Of a stretch of DNA of 64,000 nt, positions 10,709-22,684 are shown piece by piece. The position numbers and the translations under genes are program-made. Source of the stretch: Ilex aquifolium (Eukaryota; Streptophyta; Magnoliopsida; Aquifoliales; Aquifoliaceae). The notes below the pieces were generated by a model. It did not search any database, had not been told where the DNA came from, and saw only the letters and a program-made list of their open reading frames with translations. Each line of letters opens with the position of its first letter. Position 1 is the first letter of the stretch. Location of the stretch: positions 24,890,811-24,954,810 of the forward strand of contig OX637403.1 of NCBI GenBank assembly GCA_951799425.1. Reading direction: 5' to 3'.

Positions 10709-13700
10709 ATGGATTCAACGAACAATTCTTTGGTAAATTCATAAATACATATGTATATGTATGTAAGTGCATATCATAGTGAATTCTTATAGAATGAGTT
10801 TGTAGTTTTATGGTTTGATTTTTTTTTTGTGATCTGTGGTGTTAATTATGGACAGAGTTCGAGCTCGCTTACGTTTGGGGAGCGAATTTGTGCTGCGTTC
10901 ATACCGTTTATAGCGATAATTGAAGCTTTGATCTACGTTGTCTCCGGTTGTTTTGATTGCCAACGCCCAAATAAATTGAAATACGAACACAACGATCTCG
11001 TTCGACTCTCCCATGAATCTCGATGTAAAGTTGTTGTTACTATTTTTGTTTCGATTAATTGTTTTGATTTTTGAAATAGAATAATGTGAGGGTTGTGTTG
11101 ATTGTTGGTGTTGCAGTTAGTGTGAACGAAGTGGAGGCATTGTATGAGCTGTTTAAGAAATTGAGTAGCTCAATTATTGACGATGGATTAATACACAAGG
11201 TAGACTTAGTATTTGAGAAGTATTGACAGGTTGTCTTGGTAGATTTTAGTTTTATTTTATTTTTTTGAATTTTGTTATTAGTTTCTGTTGGTAGATTTTA
11301 GTATTATTGTGTTTTCTTGAATATTGTTAATTACTTTGTTTTTTTTTTAAAAATAAAATAAAGTGCACTTAATTTTGTTTTGCTCTCTTTGTCAAGGATT
11401 TTACTTGGTGGAAATTTTGTGGCAATTCCATATAATGTGCAACTTGGCAGTTTTAATGGTTTTTTTAATGACTGAAAATAACCTGAGAACAATTGGTTTG
11501 CTAGGAGAGCAGTTGGATTGAAGATATGTTGTACCGACTTTGATCATAATGAATTGGGATGATTGGAATTTCCATCCTTTTTCTGTTGGCCAAAAAAAGG
11601 GCTTTGAAACAAAAGTATGTTTTTGCCTTTCAAGAACGCCATTCTTTTAATATTCAATGTATGATGGTAAAATTAAACAACAGTTAGTTTCTTCTGCATT
11701 CCTTTCTCAACAGATAGAGGTCCCATTCCTCTTGGCTTCAGTTTTACATTCTTGTACCAATTGGTGTAGAAGAATGTGAGATGTTTCCTTAAGGTCTTCT
11801 GATTGTAATTGGATGACCCGTGACCGCTTGAAGTTTATTAGAAATTAAGATTGAGGTCATCACATTGACAGCGCTTGAGTAAATCTATGTATCTTTTGTC
11901 TAACATTTCCCTCAAATAAGAGTGTTTTGGGAGTTCAATCAATGCTGTAATGCTAGAATTTCTTGCCCCTCTTTATTCACGTGAACATGTCAAGCGCCTC
12001 TTTTTTAAATGTAGTTGACAGATGGCTTATGAAGATCCGGATATACTGTTTTTAGGAAACAATTTGCTGGCCTTTTTTGTCCTTTGTCTTGCTGAAGAAC
12101 AATAAGTTAGTTTGTTTTGTGTATTTAATGTATCCTTGTTGTTTCTCATTGAAGCAGCGGACACCTGTTTTTGGTAGGAACTAAGAATGCATTTACTTAT
12201 TGGTTAAGTGGTACTCAGGCCAATTTAAATAGTATGAATCACTTTATGTAGATCCTTCTGTCTGTAAAGCTGAGTTATTAATGATGCAAGCTAGGTAGCA
12301 CGTGTGCCTATCTATCCTAGGCCTGTATAGCAATGACAGACATCAACTCCTTCTGGTCATGTTAAATGTCTGGGAGACAAAAATCTTGCACGATGGGAAC
12401 AAATTTTGGATACATGGGGGACATATTTATGACATGTTTTTTATTTTGACAAGAAAGTGAAAATAATTTGGAAGACTCGAAGGAAAGGAAGTTACAACCT
12501 TCCAACATTGGATTTGAAAAGAAAACTAGGGAAGATGAAAAGAGAAAGGGAGGAGAGTAGAAATACTATCTATTACTAGGGGTGTCAAAATATGACTCGA
12601 CACAACATGACATGAAATTAGAGGGTTTAGTCTGTTGACTTTTGTGGCCTGACAGGTCTTAAGGCTTTGACCAGAAGATAAAGCTTGCCCTCAATTTCCG
12701 AAGGAAGGGTGGCTTAAAGTCAAGAGAAATGGGCTGCGCGTGGAATGCTTACTCATGCGTAGATCAAGATCAAATTTACATTGATCTATTGGGTTGTCTA
12801 TTTCCTCTCATATTTGCCTATAAAAGGAGGGGCTCAGGACAGTGTCCAATGCATCGGAAGCTTGAGTGAGTTCAAACATCAGAGCTTGAAGTGTTCAATG
12901 CTTCAAGCAATAAATAAAAGTTTCTTTGAGTGATATTTTGGTATCAATTTGAGTGTTATCAGATCTGTGAGTGGTACTAGTGAGATAACAAAGTGATCTT
13001 CTTTTGTTGGAGTGAGAATTTGTAGGGCTCGTTTGGTAGACGTATTATGAGAGGATTAAATATTGTATTGTACTATTTTTTATTTAATCGGGCCTAATAC
13101 TTTGTTTGGTAAGTAAATTTGATACCGTATTAATTTCAAAAACGTATACTAATCGTATATTTTTTATACGTTTGACCTGTACTATGGAGGTATTTTAATA
13201 CCACCAAAAGAGGTGGTATTATAATTCAACTCAAACGTATTATTTTACACATTTACCATTATAACCCCCTTACTGATAGAATCAAATTGTCATCAATGTA
13301 ACAAACACTGATTGAGGGTATTTTTGTTAATTCAACATTAATACGTAAAATAATTCATTAACCAAATAACCGATTGGATTAAATAATTACTATCCAACAT
13401 TTATGTTGTGTATTACCAAACACTAGATAAAATTACGTATTATTCTAATACCATATTTAGTCTTGTCTTTTGTTCATCTGTATTGTATTAGACCGGATTA
13501 TTTTATTTAATCCATCCATTTTTAATACGGCAACCAAACGAGCCCGTAATGTTTGAAATAAGTGTCTTGTACTCCTATTTTACTCCAAATAGTGAAAACA
13601 TCTTAGCCTGCCTCATACCATCATGTCATCCAATGACGTCGCTATCTTCCAATACCTTACACTCATTTGACATATCAATCATGCTTCCATTTTCATTAAT

Positions 13701-16700
13701 GTTTTTTGTTCAGTTTTGATTTTATGACTTTCTTTTGTTGGATCCTATGTTGGTGTTGTCAAATTAAGCAATGTTTGAAACTCTGAATAGTAGATCAATG
13801 TCTTGTATTTGATTACAATTTATGAGTATTTCTATATGAACATGTATATTACATTACATAGATATATAGCAGTATATGTTCACACCTGCACACAAAGTCA
13901 TATATAGATGTGTCCTTCTGTATCGTGCCCAAAATGTAAAATTAATTTTGTGTCGGCACATCCGTTTCGTGTCTGTATCGTATCCTGTGTGTGTATTCGG
14001 TGTGTTTGCATGCCTTGCCAGTATTAGTACTTCTTTGGATGTAACTGTCCAAAAACTATGAATGATAATTGGAACTAAGTAGCAGCTTGCATTCATATAA
14101 CTCGTCACATTTAATTTTTGCTAGAATTGCCATTTTTCATTCAATCATCTAAGGTTATGGTTAATCAAATTTCAATCTCCTTAGTTAATGCATTCATTGG
14201 TATTTATTATCTTACAGGAGGAGCTTCAGTTAGCACTGTTCAGAACTCCACATGGCGAGAGCCTTTTTCTGGACCGAGTAAGTGACTTGAAACAACTTAT
14301 TGTTCAGTCCTGATTTCTTAGATAAGGTGTCTGCATGATTGCTAGGGAGAGTAAGAAATGGTGTTCTGAGCACATGAACTTGTATTAGCACATGGAGAAA
14401 TGTGATTGCGTGTACTTGATTTGATCCCATCTAGGGAATTTAATTAAATGTTTTTCTCCCTAGATTCTGCAATCACTCCCAGTTTTTTCTTGTAACCAGC
14501 TACTTTATTATTGGAATCTGCGACACTCTAACAGTGTTATGTAGGTCTGGATCCTGGTCACCTTCCTCCTTGTGGTCATATTCAATCCCTTCCTCTGCAT
14601 TTCCATTTTCAGATTAGATTTGGCCTATTAGAAATCTTAATTGTGATTGCAGCTTTGGCCTTCTGAGATTTTTCATCACAATTCCAGCAAAGCCAGAAGC
14701 TGATCTCAAATTCACTTCTGCTCAAGTCAACTGTTGCATTGGTGAAGCCTTAGGTAGAGGTCATGCAGAGCTGGTTTGATTGACGAGGATGGGAAAGTTG
14801 ATCCTTTGAAGGGGCATTTACCTTCATTCCCTATTGTTCTTCCTGCAAGCATGCAAAAGCATTGTTACTGACAAGTTTTGAGGCTTATGCATTTTGGGTT
14901 TAGGCTTGATATCTTATTGAACGCCTTCGATGGATGTTCCAATGGGTTGTCGACCAGTCCAATCTTTGCTGTTTGAAAGACATTGGAAACGTGCTTAATA
15001 TTCAGCAACTGTTGATGTTTGCTGAAGTTTAGAAATCTTGGCTTGTACACCTATATAGCCTCAAGGTCTATAGCGCAGCATTAGACCATCCATAAATTGG
15101 TCCCAGTCTTGTGGTCCTGAGTCAGCTCGAACCAGTCGTACCCCTACATATCTTCACCAAGTTTAATGGATTCAATTTCAAACTTAAGATCTTTAGCTGT
15201 TTGAAGAAACCTGAAGTACCTTTTTGCCCTTGAGATCCATCCCATAGGATCACCTTCCTCAAAACGGGAAATTTACATTCATGGAAAGTCCCGGTCATAG
15301 GTGGCTCATTTTCGTGGACGTGAAGCTTTGTGATTGTTATGATTGATACGTGTTCGACACGGCTAGAAGTATCCTGAATAGTGAATTCAGTCGGACACGG
15401 CCATGGTTTTTTTTTTTATAAAAAAGATTGTTAACTATTAAGAGGGGTGTGATTTCTTTATTTTTTGTGTGTTTTTTGTTATGTAACTTATAGACTATGA
15501 ATGTTAATGGATATAATGATGTTTGACGAAAATTGTGTATATTTATTTTGATCTATTTCAATTTTAATCAAAAAATTAATATTTGTCGGGTGTTATTATT
15601 AATATAATTATAAAATATGCTTTGTTTTTTATATATTATAATTTTATTATTCTCTAAAAAATATAATATTATTTTAATTACCCTTATGTTTAGCGTACCC
15701 GTGTCTTATATTTTTTAATTTTGTCGTATTTCCGTCTCCGTATCCATGCTTCCTTGGTTGCTGGCATTGATTACTTTTTCTTTCTTTTCTTCATTTCCAT
15801 CAGTTTTGGATGAAGTTGTTTTTTCCAGTTTGTGACAGTTGTGGAAAACTAGGGAAGCTATACTTGTTTTTGAAGCCTGAGCTACCAGTTGAATATTTTA
15901 GAAAATTAGAAAATTTCATTCGCTGGTGCCGGTATCTGAGTTAAATGGGTTTGGGCTTCTGCTATTGAATACAATATATCTTGATTTGTTTGATATCATT
16001 CCAAAAACGTGTATGATAAAATGTGGTATAATTTAGAGTTCGGTGGTTTGCAGTTTTACCCGGCCAACAAACCCAATGGTTCATGTTTTGACTCAAATCT
16101 ATAGCAATTTTGGTAGTAATAATTTTTGGTTTATTTCTAGCCTAAATATCTTTTTCGGAGATAGGATGGGTAGAGCAAGCAGTCTCCTTTTTTTGTTCTC
16201 TAATATCCCTAAAACAGAACTAGGAAACATGCTTGCTTCTTTCTATTATGTTTCTCCACCATCTAAGTCATTTGATTTAGGTAGGTCCTTATTGATGATC
16301 ACAGAAGCACTCATTACTTTTAATACTAATGGAAATATTCTTAGAGGTTAGCTTAGTGGAAACTTTCTATTACAGAACTTTTGCATTTTGATGATGTTGT
16401 CGGGGAGTATTATTTCTCATTTTAATGTATGCTACTTGTAAGGATAAAAACGATATCCTTGTGTGGAATTGATGTAGATTAGGAAATGAAGAATTAGGGA
16501 TGAGAAAAGAAGAAGAAAGTGATGAGAAAAGAGAAAGAATTTGAGGAGGAAGCAATATTAGTATTTAATAATAATTAAAGTCTAATCTAAATAAAACTTT
16601 TACATGCATCCTTTTATATAGGGAGATTAAAACCCTAAAACAAATTAATAATGACAAATAAACTCTTAAAAATTAAAAGAAAATACTTAAAAGATAAATA

Positions 16701-19700
16701 CTAAATTATTCTCATGATTTATTTAAAATATCTATCCAATTCCTACATGATCTCCATCATTCTCCCCTGGTTGAGAAAAACTCTCATCCGGAGAGTTTTC
16801 AAAGCAGAAATACCCTAAGAGAGTAGGATGAAAATGACATAATGCCTCATCTAGAATGAAAGAACCAGCAACTTCTATCCATCGACCAGGATAAATACAA
16901 GAATCTCCATCTGTATGAACACCTGTTAATAAAATAGGAGGCACTAGAGTGCCTCGATTAAGTAACATACCCTCCAAATAAAAATTCGGACTAATACTAA
17001 CATTCAATGAAAAATTAAGCAAATAAGCATTAGATTCAAATTCAAGAATATCAAAACAATTCTTATTAGGTTTCAACAAAAAGTATTCAATGGGACAAGA
17101 CATCGATGACAAAGGAGTAACAATGACGCCTTGATGCTGAAAATAATTAAGTACCAATTCAAGTGAAATCTTGATAGTAGGAATAAAGTTAACTATTTCA
17201 GAGAGGAAAGACTTGGGAACAAAGTTAGATTGACTTCAAATCGGAGAGACAAAACATTCACCAAAAGATTCTGAAATAGTGGACTCGACAAACTTTTCAG
17301 CAAGTTCCATTACAAGTGGTGACTCAACATTTGACTCCGGCAAAGACTCAAACTCATTTTCTTCAAGTAACGACTTTTGTTGGTATAAAGGAAGTGAGCT
17401 CTGATCTGATGAAACCAGACAAGGGGATTGGTAGTCAACATGAGTAACAACTTTTTTTGTATGTGAGAGTGTGTCATCCAAATCCATGGTCACCCTGGAA
17501 TTTGGAAAACATGCAAAAACAACATGGACATGATTCAAGTAATCATGATACTCATATGTGGTGGAATTAAAATTGGAAGGTATCCTGTCACGTTGTTTAG
17601 CAGACTGTAATTGAGAACCCATCAAATTATAGTTAAATTTCTTATGAAATCTCTCAACCTTTAGAGCATATTGATGGGCTGCCACTAACGTATTAAAGTG
17701 TATAGCTTGACCTCCCTACTAATTTTTTGTCTCAACCCAAGAATAAATTGATCAATTGTCCAAGGTTCATCAACAATGTCACACAAGTACATGAGATAAT
17801 CGAACTGGGTAAAGTAATCAGAGACACTAGAAGAATGTTGTCTAAGATTGAGCCATTGATCATAAAATTGATTCGTGTAGGAAGTAGGTAAATACTTCTC
17901 TTTCAATTTATATCTCATTTCAACCCAATTGATAGGTAATTCTCGTAAGGGGTCTAGGCTTCTTTGAATTGCTTGTCAATACTACTTGGTAGAACCCTCA
18001 AACATCAATTTAGCAAAACGGACGAAATGAGAATCTGACATACCATGCCAATCAAAATATTCTTCTAAATTAGCTAACCAATCCAAGAATTGATTGGGCT
18101 CTAGAGTACCACAAAATGTAGAAGGAGCTTTAATTGAGTTGGCAATAGGCGTTGAATCCTTGTAGACATACCTAGACTTGCTATGATGATGGCCTCGAGG
18201 AAGGACTCTTAAACTAGAGTAAATATGTGGATTAGAGGCATCATACATGCTCATGAGTGAGTCTCGGAACAAGGGAATGGCACCAAAACAAGTTCAAGAA
18301 TGTAATTGACAAATGATTTGGACATTTTACAAATTTTTTAATTTTTCAATGAATAAAAATATTATTTTCAAATTTCTATAAGAGTATGCATACTATAATC
18401 CAAGTTTTGCTTTGAGGGAATTTTGAAATTCAGAAATTTTATGAGGATGATTATGCAATTTTTGGAACATCTAAGGATGTTTCTGCAATTTTTGGAATCT
18501 GCTGGTGATGTTTCTGCAATTTGCTGAAATTTATAGGGTGATTTTGTAATTTTTGGAACTGCTGGGATGTTATTGCAATTTTCAAGACTGTAGGGGGCAA
18601 TTTTGTTTTTTTTTTTTTTTTTTTCTGGCTAGTTCTGTTAGAACGAGACCAAGAACAATGCAAAAACAGTCGCGATGAACAGTGCGCGATGAACATTTTT
18701 TTTTTTTTTTTTTTTTTTTGTGATTTGTACGAATCGAAGTTGGACTTTGATACCAAATTGATGTAGATCGTATTAGCTCTTATACCAAATTGATGTAGAT
18801 TAGGAAGAGAAGAATTAGGGATATGAAGAGAAGAAGAAAAGAATGAGAAAAGAGAAAGAATTTGAGGAGGAAGCAATATTAGTATTCAATAATAATTAAA
18901 GTCTAATCTAAATAAAACCCTTACATGCATCCCTTTATATAGGGAGATTAAAACCCTAAAACAAATAAATAATGACAAATAAACTCTCAAAAATTAAAAG
19001 AAAATACTTAAAAGATAAATACTAAATTATTCTCATGATTAATCTAAAATATCTATCAAATTCCTACACGATCCCTATCAGGAATGGATCATTCCCTTAC
19101 GATTACTCACATGTGATTAGACATTACCTAGAGGAGGTGAATAGGTTAATTAAAATTATGCATGGACAACCACTAAATTTCAACCTATGTCTACCATAAT
19201 TATTAGGTCTGTCAATGGAGAGGATTATAATTTTAATTCGAGTCCATTTAACTGGATATGGATTAATAGTTTAATTTGGTTACCCAAATCCGATTAAGTT
19301 TCTTTAAACGGATTTGAATTTGAATACATGTAAATCTAATTCGATAAAAATCTAATTATATATATATATATATCTATGTATGTATATATATATCTATGTA
19401 TGTATATTTAAGTGAGAGAAATTATTGTATATACATAGAGATACTTAGTTAGATTATTACTGAGATTGACATGAAATTAATCAAAAATTATTGAATAAAA
19501 TGATTGTTTAATTAAATTAGGTTGCAAGTTAACTTAAATTTGATAAAATTATTAATTTTTTATAAAATTTTGTTGGGATTCAAATTGGATTGGGTAATCA
19601 GATCGGATATTCGATTATTAACGGATGTGGATATGGATTAAGATTTTGAAATCCGTCGGGTAAACGGATCGTATTCGAAACTTGGATTTTTTATCGGATT

Positions 19701-22638
19701 CAGATTTAGATAGATTTGATTCGATTCGTTGACATCCCTAACAATTACATTTTCTCAAAATAATTTAGCAATTAACAATTTGAGAACTCCTTCAACAAGG
19801 ACAACCCATTAAGCCCATGATAATTAATGTCATGAATATGTTATCGATTAACACTTAATTACTCACAGCGGTCCCAACCCAAGACAACAACCCATTATCA
19901 AACCAATATGGATGATATGAACATTCACATAATCATAACCATAGTTGTCAAATCGTGTATCGGAAGGTGTATCGTTTTGTATCGTATCGTGTATCGTAAG
20001 ATACGGTGCAATTTTAAATAATTAATAATAAAATATATGTTTACAAACTTTAGGGTGTCTAGATGTAATTTATTAACAGATATATAAATTTTAGAGGGTC
20101 TGTGTGTAATATTTCAAATATTAGGGGTCTAAGTGATTAAGTAACAAACCTCAAGGGGTCTAAATGTAATTCTTCCTATTTTAAAACACAGTGACGAGGG
20201 AGTGCCTGATCAGGAAAAAAAAAAAAAAAGAGAGAGGGAAAGATCGCGAAAGCGATCGAGAGGCAGAGAGAGAGCGATCGTGAGAACGATCGAGAGAAAG
20301 ATCGCGAGACAGAGTGTTTTCTAGGGTTTCTTGCAATGGACCTCTGCGAGGAAGAAGAATAAGTGTTTTCTAAAATCTGAAGAAAAACCAACCTAGGATT
20401 TCATCCGAAATTTAGAGGTTAGTGTGGCTATTTTTTTCAATTTCAAAAATTTGTTAGTTTTGCTTTTGCTTGGTTATTTTTGCTGATTTGTGGGTTTGGT
20501 GGACTGGTAATTCTTCTTTTCATCTTTGTTTTTGCTGATTTACCGTGGGTTCTAATAAAAAAAAAAAAACAGAGACTTCGCGTATCGTTTGTATCGGTCG
20601 ATACATATTGTATCATAAAAACGTATCGTGTATCGGACGATACTATGCAAAAACGATACAAAACTCTGATTCGTATCGTTTTACCTCCGTATCGTGACGT
20701 ATCGTGCGATACTAACAACTATGATCATAACATCAAATACATAGTGCCCATGTGTGCTATAAATCACAAGTGTATCAAACAAAACAATAAAAAAACACAG
20801 GCGATTCGTTGATGCGGAATCGAGAAAAATCATTGAGAACCACTCGGGGTTTACCAAAGTCTAATCTATTATCCCACAGTTAATCTATAAGTACTCGAGT
20901 CTTATACCTCAACCAATACTATGGTTAAACGCTCCTTTCCTTCAATAGATCTCTCAATCGGATACGCCCACCGATATCATGGATAGCTTCACTTGAACTC
21001 GTCGTCGCATTGTTCGTTTAGGCCTCGAACACTCGTAGGATGCACTCAAGAATCTCGGTATACACATTCTTCAAGTGGGTTTGGTAGAACCAAGCAAGTT
21101 TTTCTTCTCTAATGTGTGATGTTGGATAGGAATCAGAAGATGAGTTTTGATCTTTTAGATTTAGAAATCTATGGGGAAAAGGTTGAGATCGGGAAGCTAT
21201 TCACAAGTTCTCAAGGATTTTTGATATGTAGAAAATACTCTCAAGAAGCTTACTCAATGATCTCTTAAGGTTTAAAGGTAAGAAATAAGCTCACATGAAA
21301 GATTACCCTAGCTTGGGAATGCTCCTTCTATTTATAAGCTCGGAATAGAGTTTGTCTTGGGCACTAAGAAAACACAAATTCACGAGCAGTGGGAGGGCGG
21401 TGGCTGTTGGAATGAAAAAACAATTCAAACTAAGCCAATAAAGCAGAGATAGCTCGAGCAACCTGAGAACAACCCAAAGGGCGGTCTCTAATGTCCATTT
21501 GTTCAGTCTTTCCCGATTTTATTCCTAAGTGTTTAGAGACCGCTCTAGTGAAGGTTAGCGAGCATAGGGTAGTCGCTACTGATTTTTAAACTATAAATTA
21601 AGTAAAAACTTGTCCCCTTTAATGTTGCTCAAGTGGGGTCCGATTAATGACTCAAGCCTATATTTTCAAAACATTTTTAAGGTTTAAAAAATTTATTCTT
21701 GAAAAATACCTAGGAGTCATTAACAGAACAATCACCAATTCCATTTTACCTAATCAAACCTAAGTCTAATAAATTAAACCAATGGTATTAGTCAATTACA
21801 AACATGATCCTAACACTGCTTGCTATGTAAGTTAATGTCCTTATCTAACTGTTGCTTTTGCTCTTCTAGGTTTTTGATCTTTTTGATGAAAAGAGAAATG
21901 GTGTCATTGAATTCGAGGAATTTATTCATGCACTCAATGTCTTTCATCCCTATGCCCCTATTGAAGACAAAGTGGATTGTAAGATAACTCAACCAGTTTC
22001 CATGTCATACATACAAAGCCATATGATGAATATAAACCATTTGTCCTATCTTTCGGATGTCTTGCAGTTGCATTTAGGCTTTATGATCTGAGGCAAACTG
22101 GTTTCATTGAGCGAGAAGAAGTGAGTATTCTGCCCTGTAACTATGATGCTCAGCAGTTGTTTTGACATCTATTAACCAAGCAAACACATGCTTTAACAAA
22201 TGTGGGTCTTTCCTGGTTGTCGCCGTGGGCTATAACTTATCTGATTCTTAAGGCTGCTTGTAGATTTCTGTTTAAACATAGATGCCACAAATAAAGTTGA
22301 GCTTTATGCACTATCTTGTTTTATTGGGGGCATTATATTTTTGACTTCTCTTTTGATGAAATATCCTGTGAGAATAAATGTTTGATTCCATGGTAACCTG
22401 AACTTGTTAGATATGGGGATCTCAGATACTTGTCAAGGAGATGTCCAATTGTGTGTCCCATATTCGACATGCCATTCTTTGGTATGCTTGTGTTCTATGT
22501 CAACCAATAGGAATGATGAGATGGAAAAAATTCTTTAGATTGAACAAAATTTGCATTGGTTGCTGGGGTACCATGGTATGGAATTAATTTTATATGTATA
22601 TCTGTTGGAGTTCGTAATGAATTTGGGTTTGTGTGTGT

Positions 22639-22684
<46 letters not shown>

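Larger units (their letters stand above)
16470..19080 (-). mobile_element. Gag-only LTR retrotransposon (TR-GAG-like, Ty3/Gypsy kin; fossil)
   Basis: Clean insertion: 5-bp target repeat GGAAT at 16465-16469 and 19081-19085, and two 290-bp LTRs (16470-16759 and 18791-19080) starting TG and ending CA. Read on the minus strand, a primer-binding site resembling initiator tRNA-Met (TGGTATAAGAGC, just inside 18791) and a purine tract AGGGGAGAA next to 16760 are present. The 2-kb interior encodes a Ty3/Gypsy-type gag (for example [20 protein letters not shown]) but no protease, integrase or reverse transcriptase. The gag frame has about three or four breaks. By eye the LTRs differ at about 20 of 290 positions. 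It is absent from the left unit. Confidence 0.88.
15800..19203 (+). other. Right-unit copy of the coding-like relic, split by an LTR element
   Basis: Homologous to about 1360-2125. The insertion at 16470-19080 lies inside it; the remaining parts are about 15800-16469 and 19081-19200. Identity unknown, broken. Confidence 0.35.

Noticed and set aside
13854-14108. Overlapping frames on both strands in CBL10b intron 3
   Set aside because: Low-complexity GTGT/CGTATC repeat sequence inside an intron; no protein similarity seen.
20480-20812. 110-codon frame in the CBL10b intron
   Set aside because: It runs over the end of a hAT-like element and is made of its GTATCG repeats.
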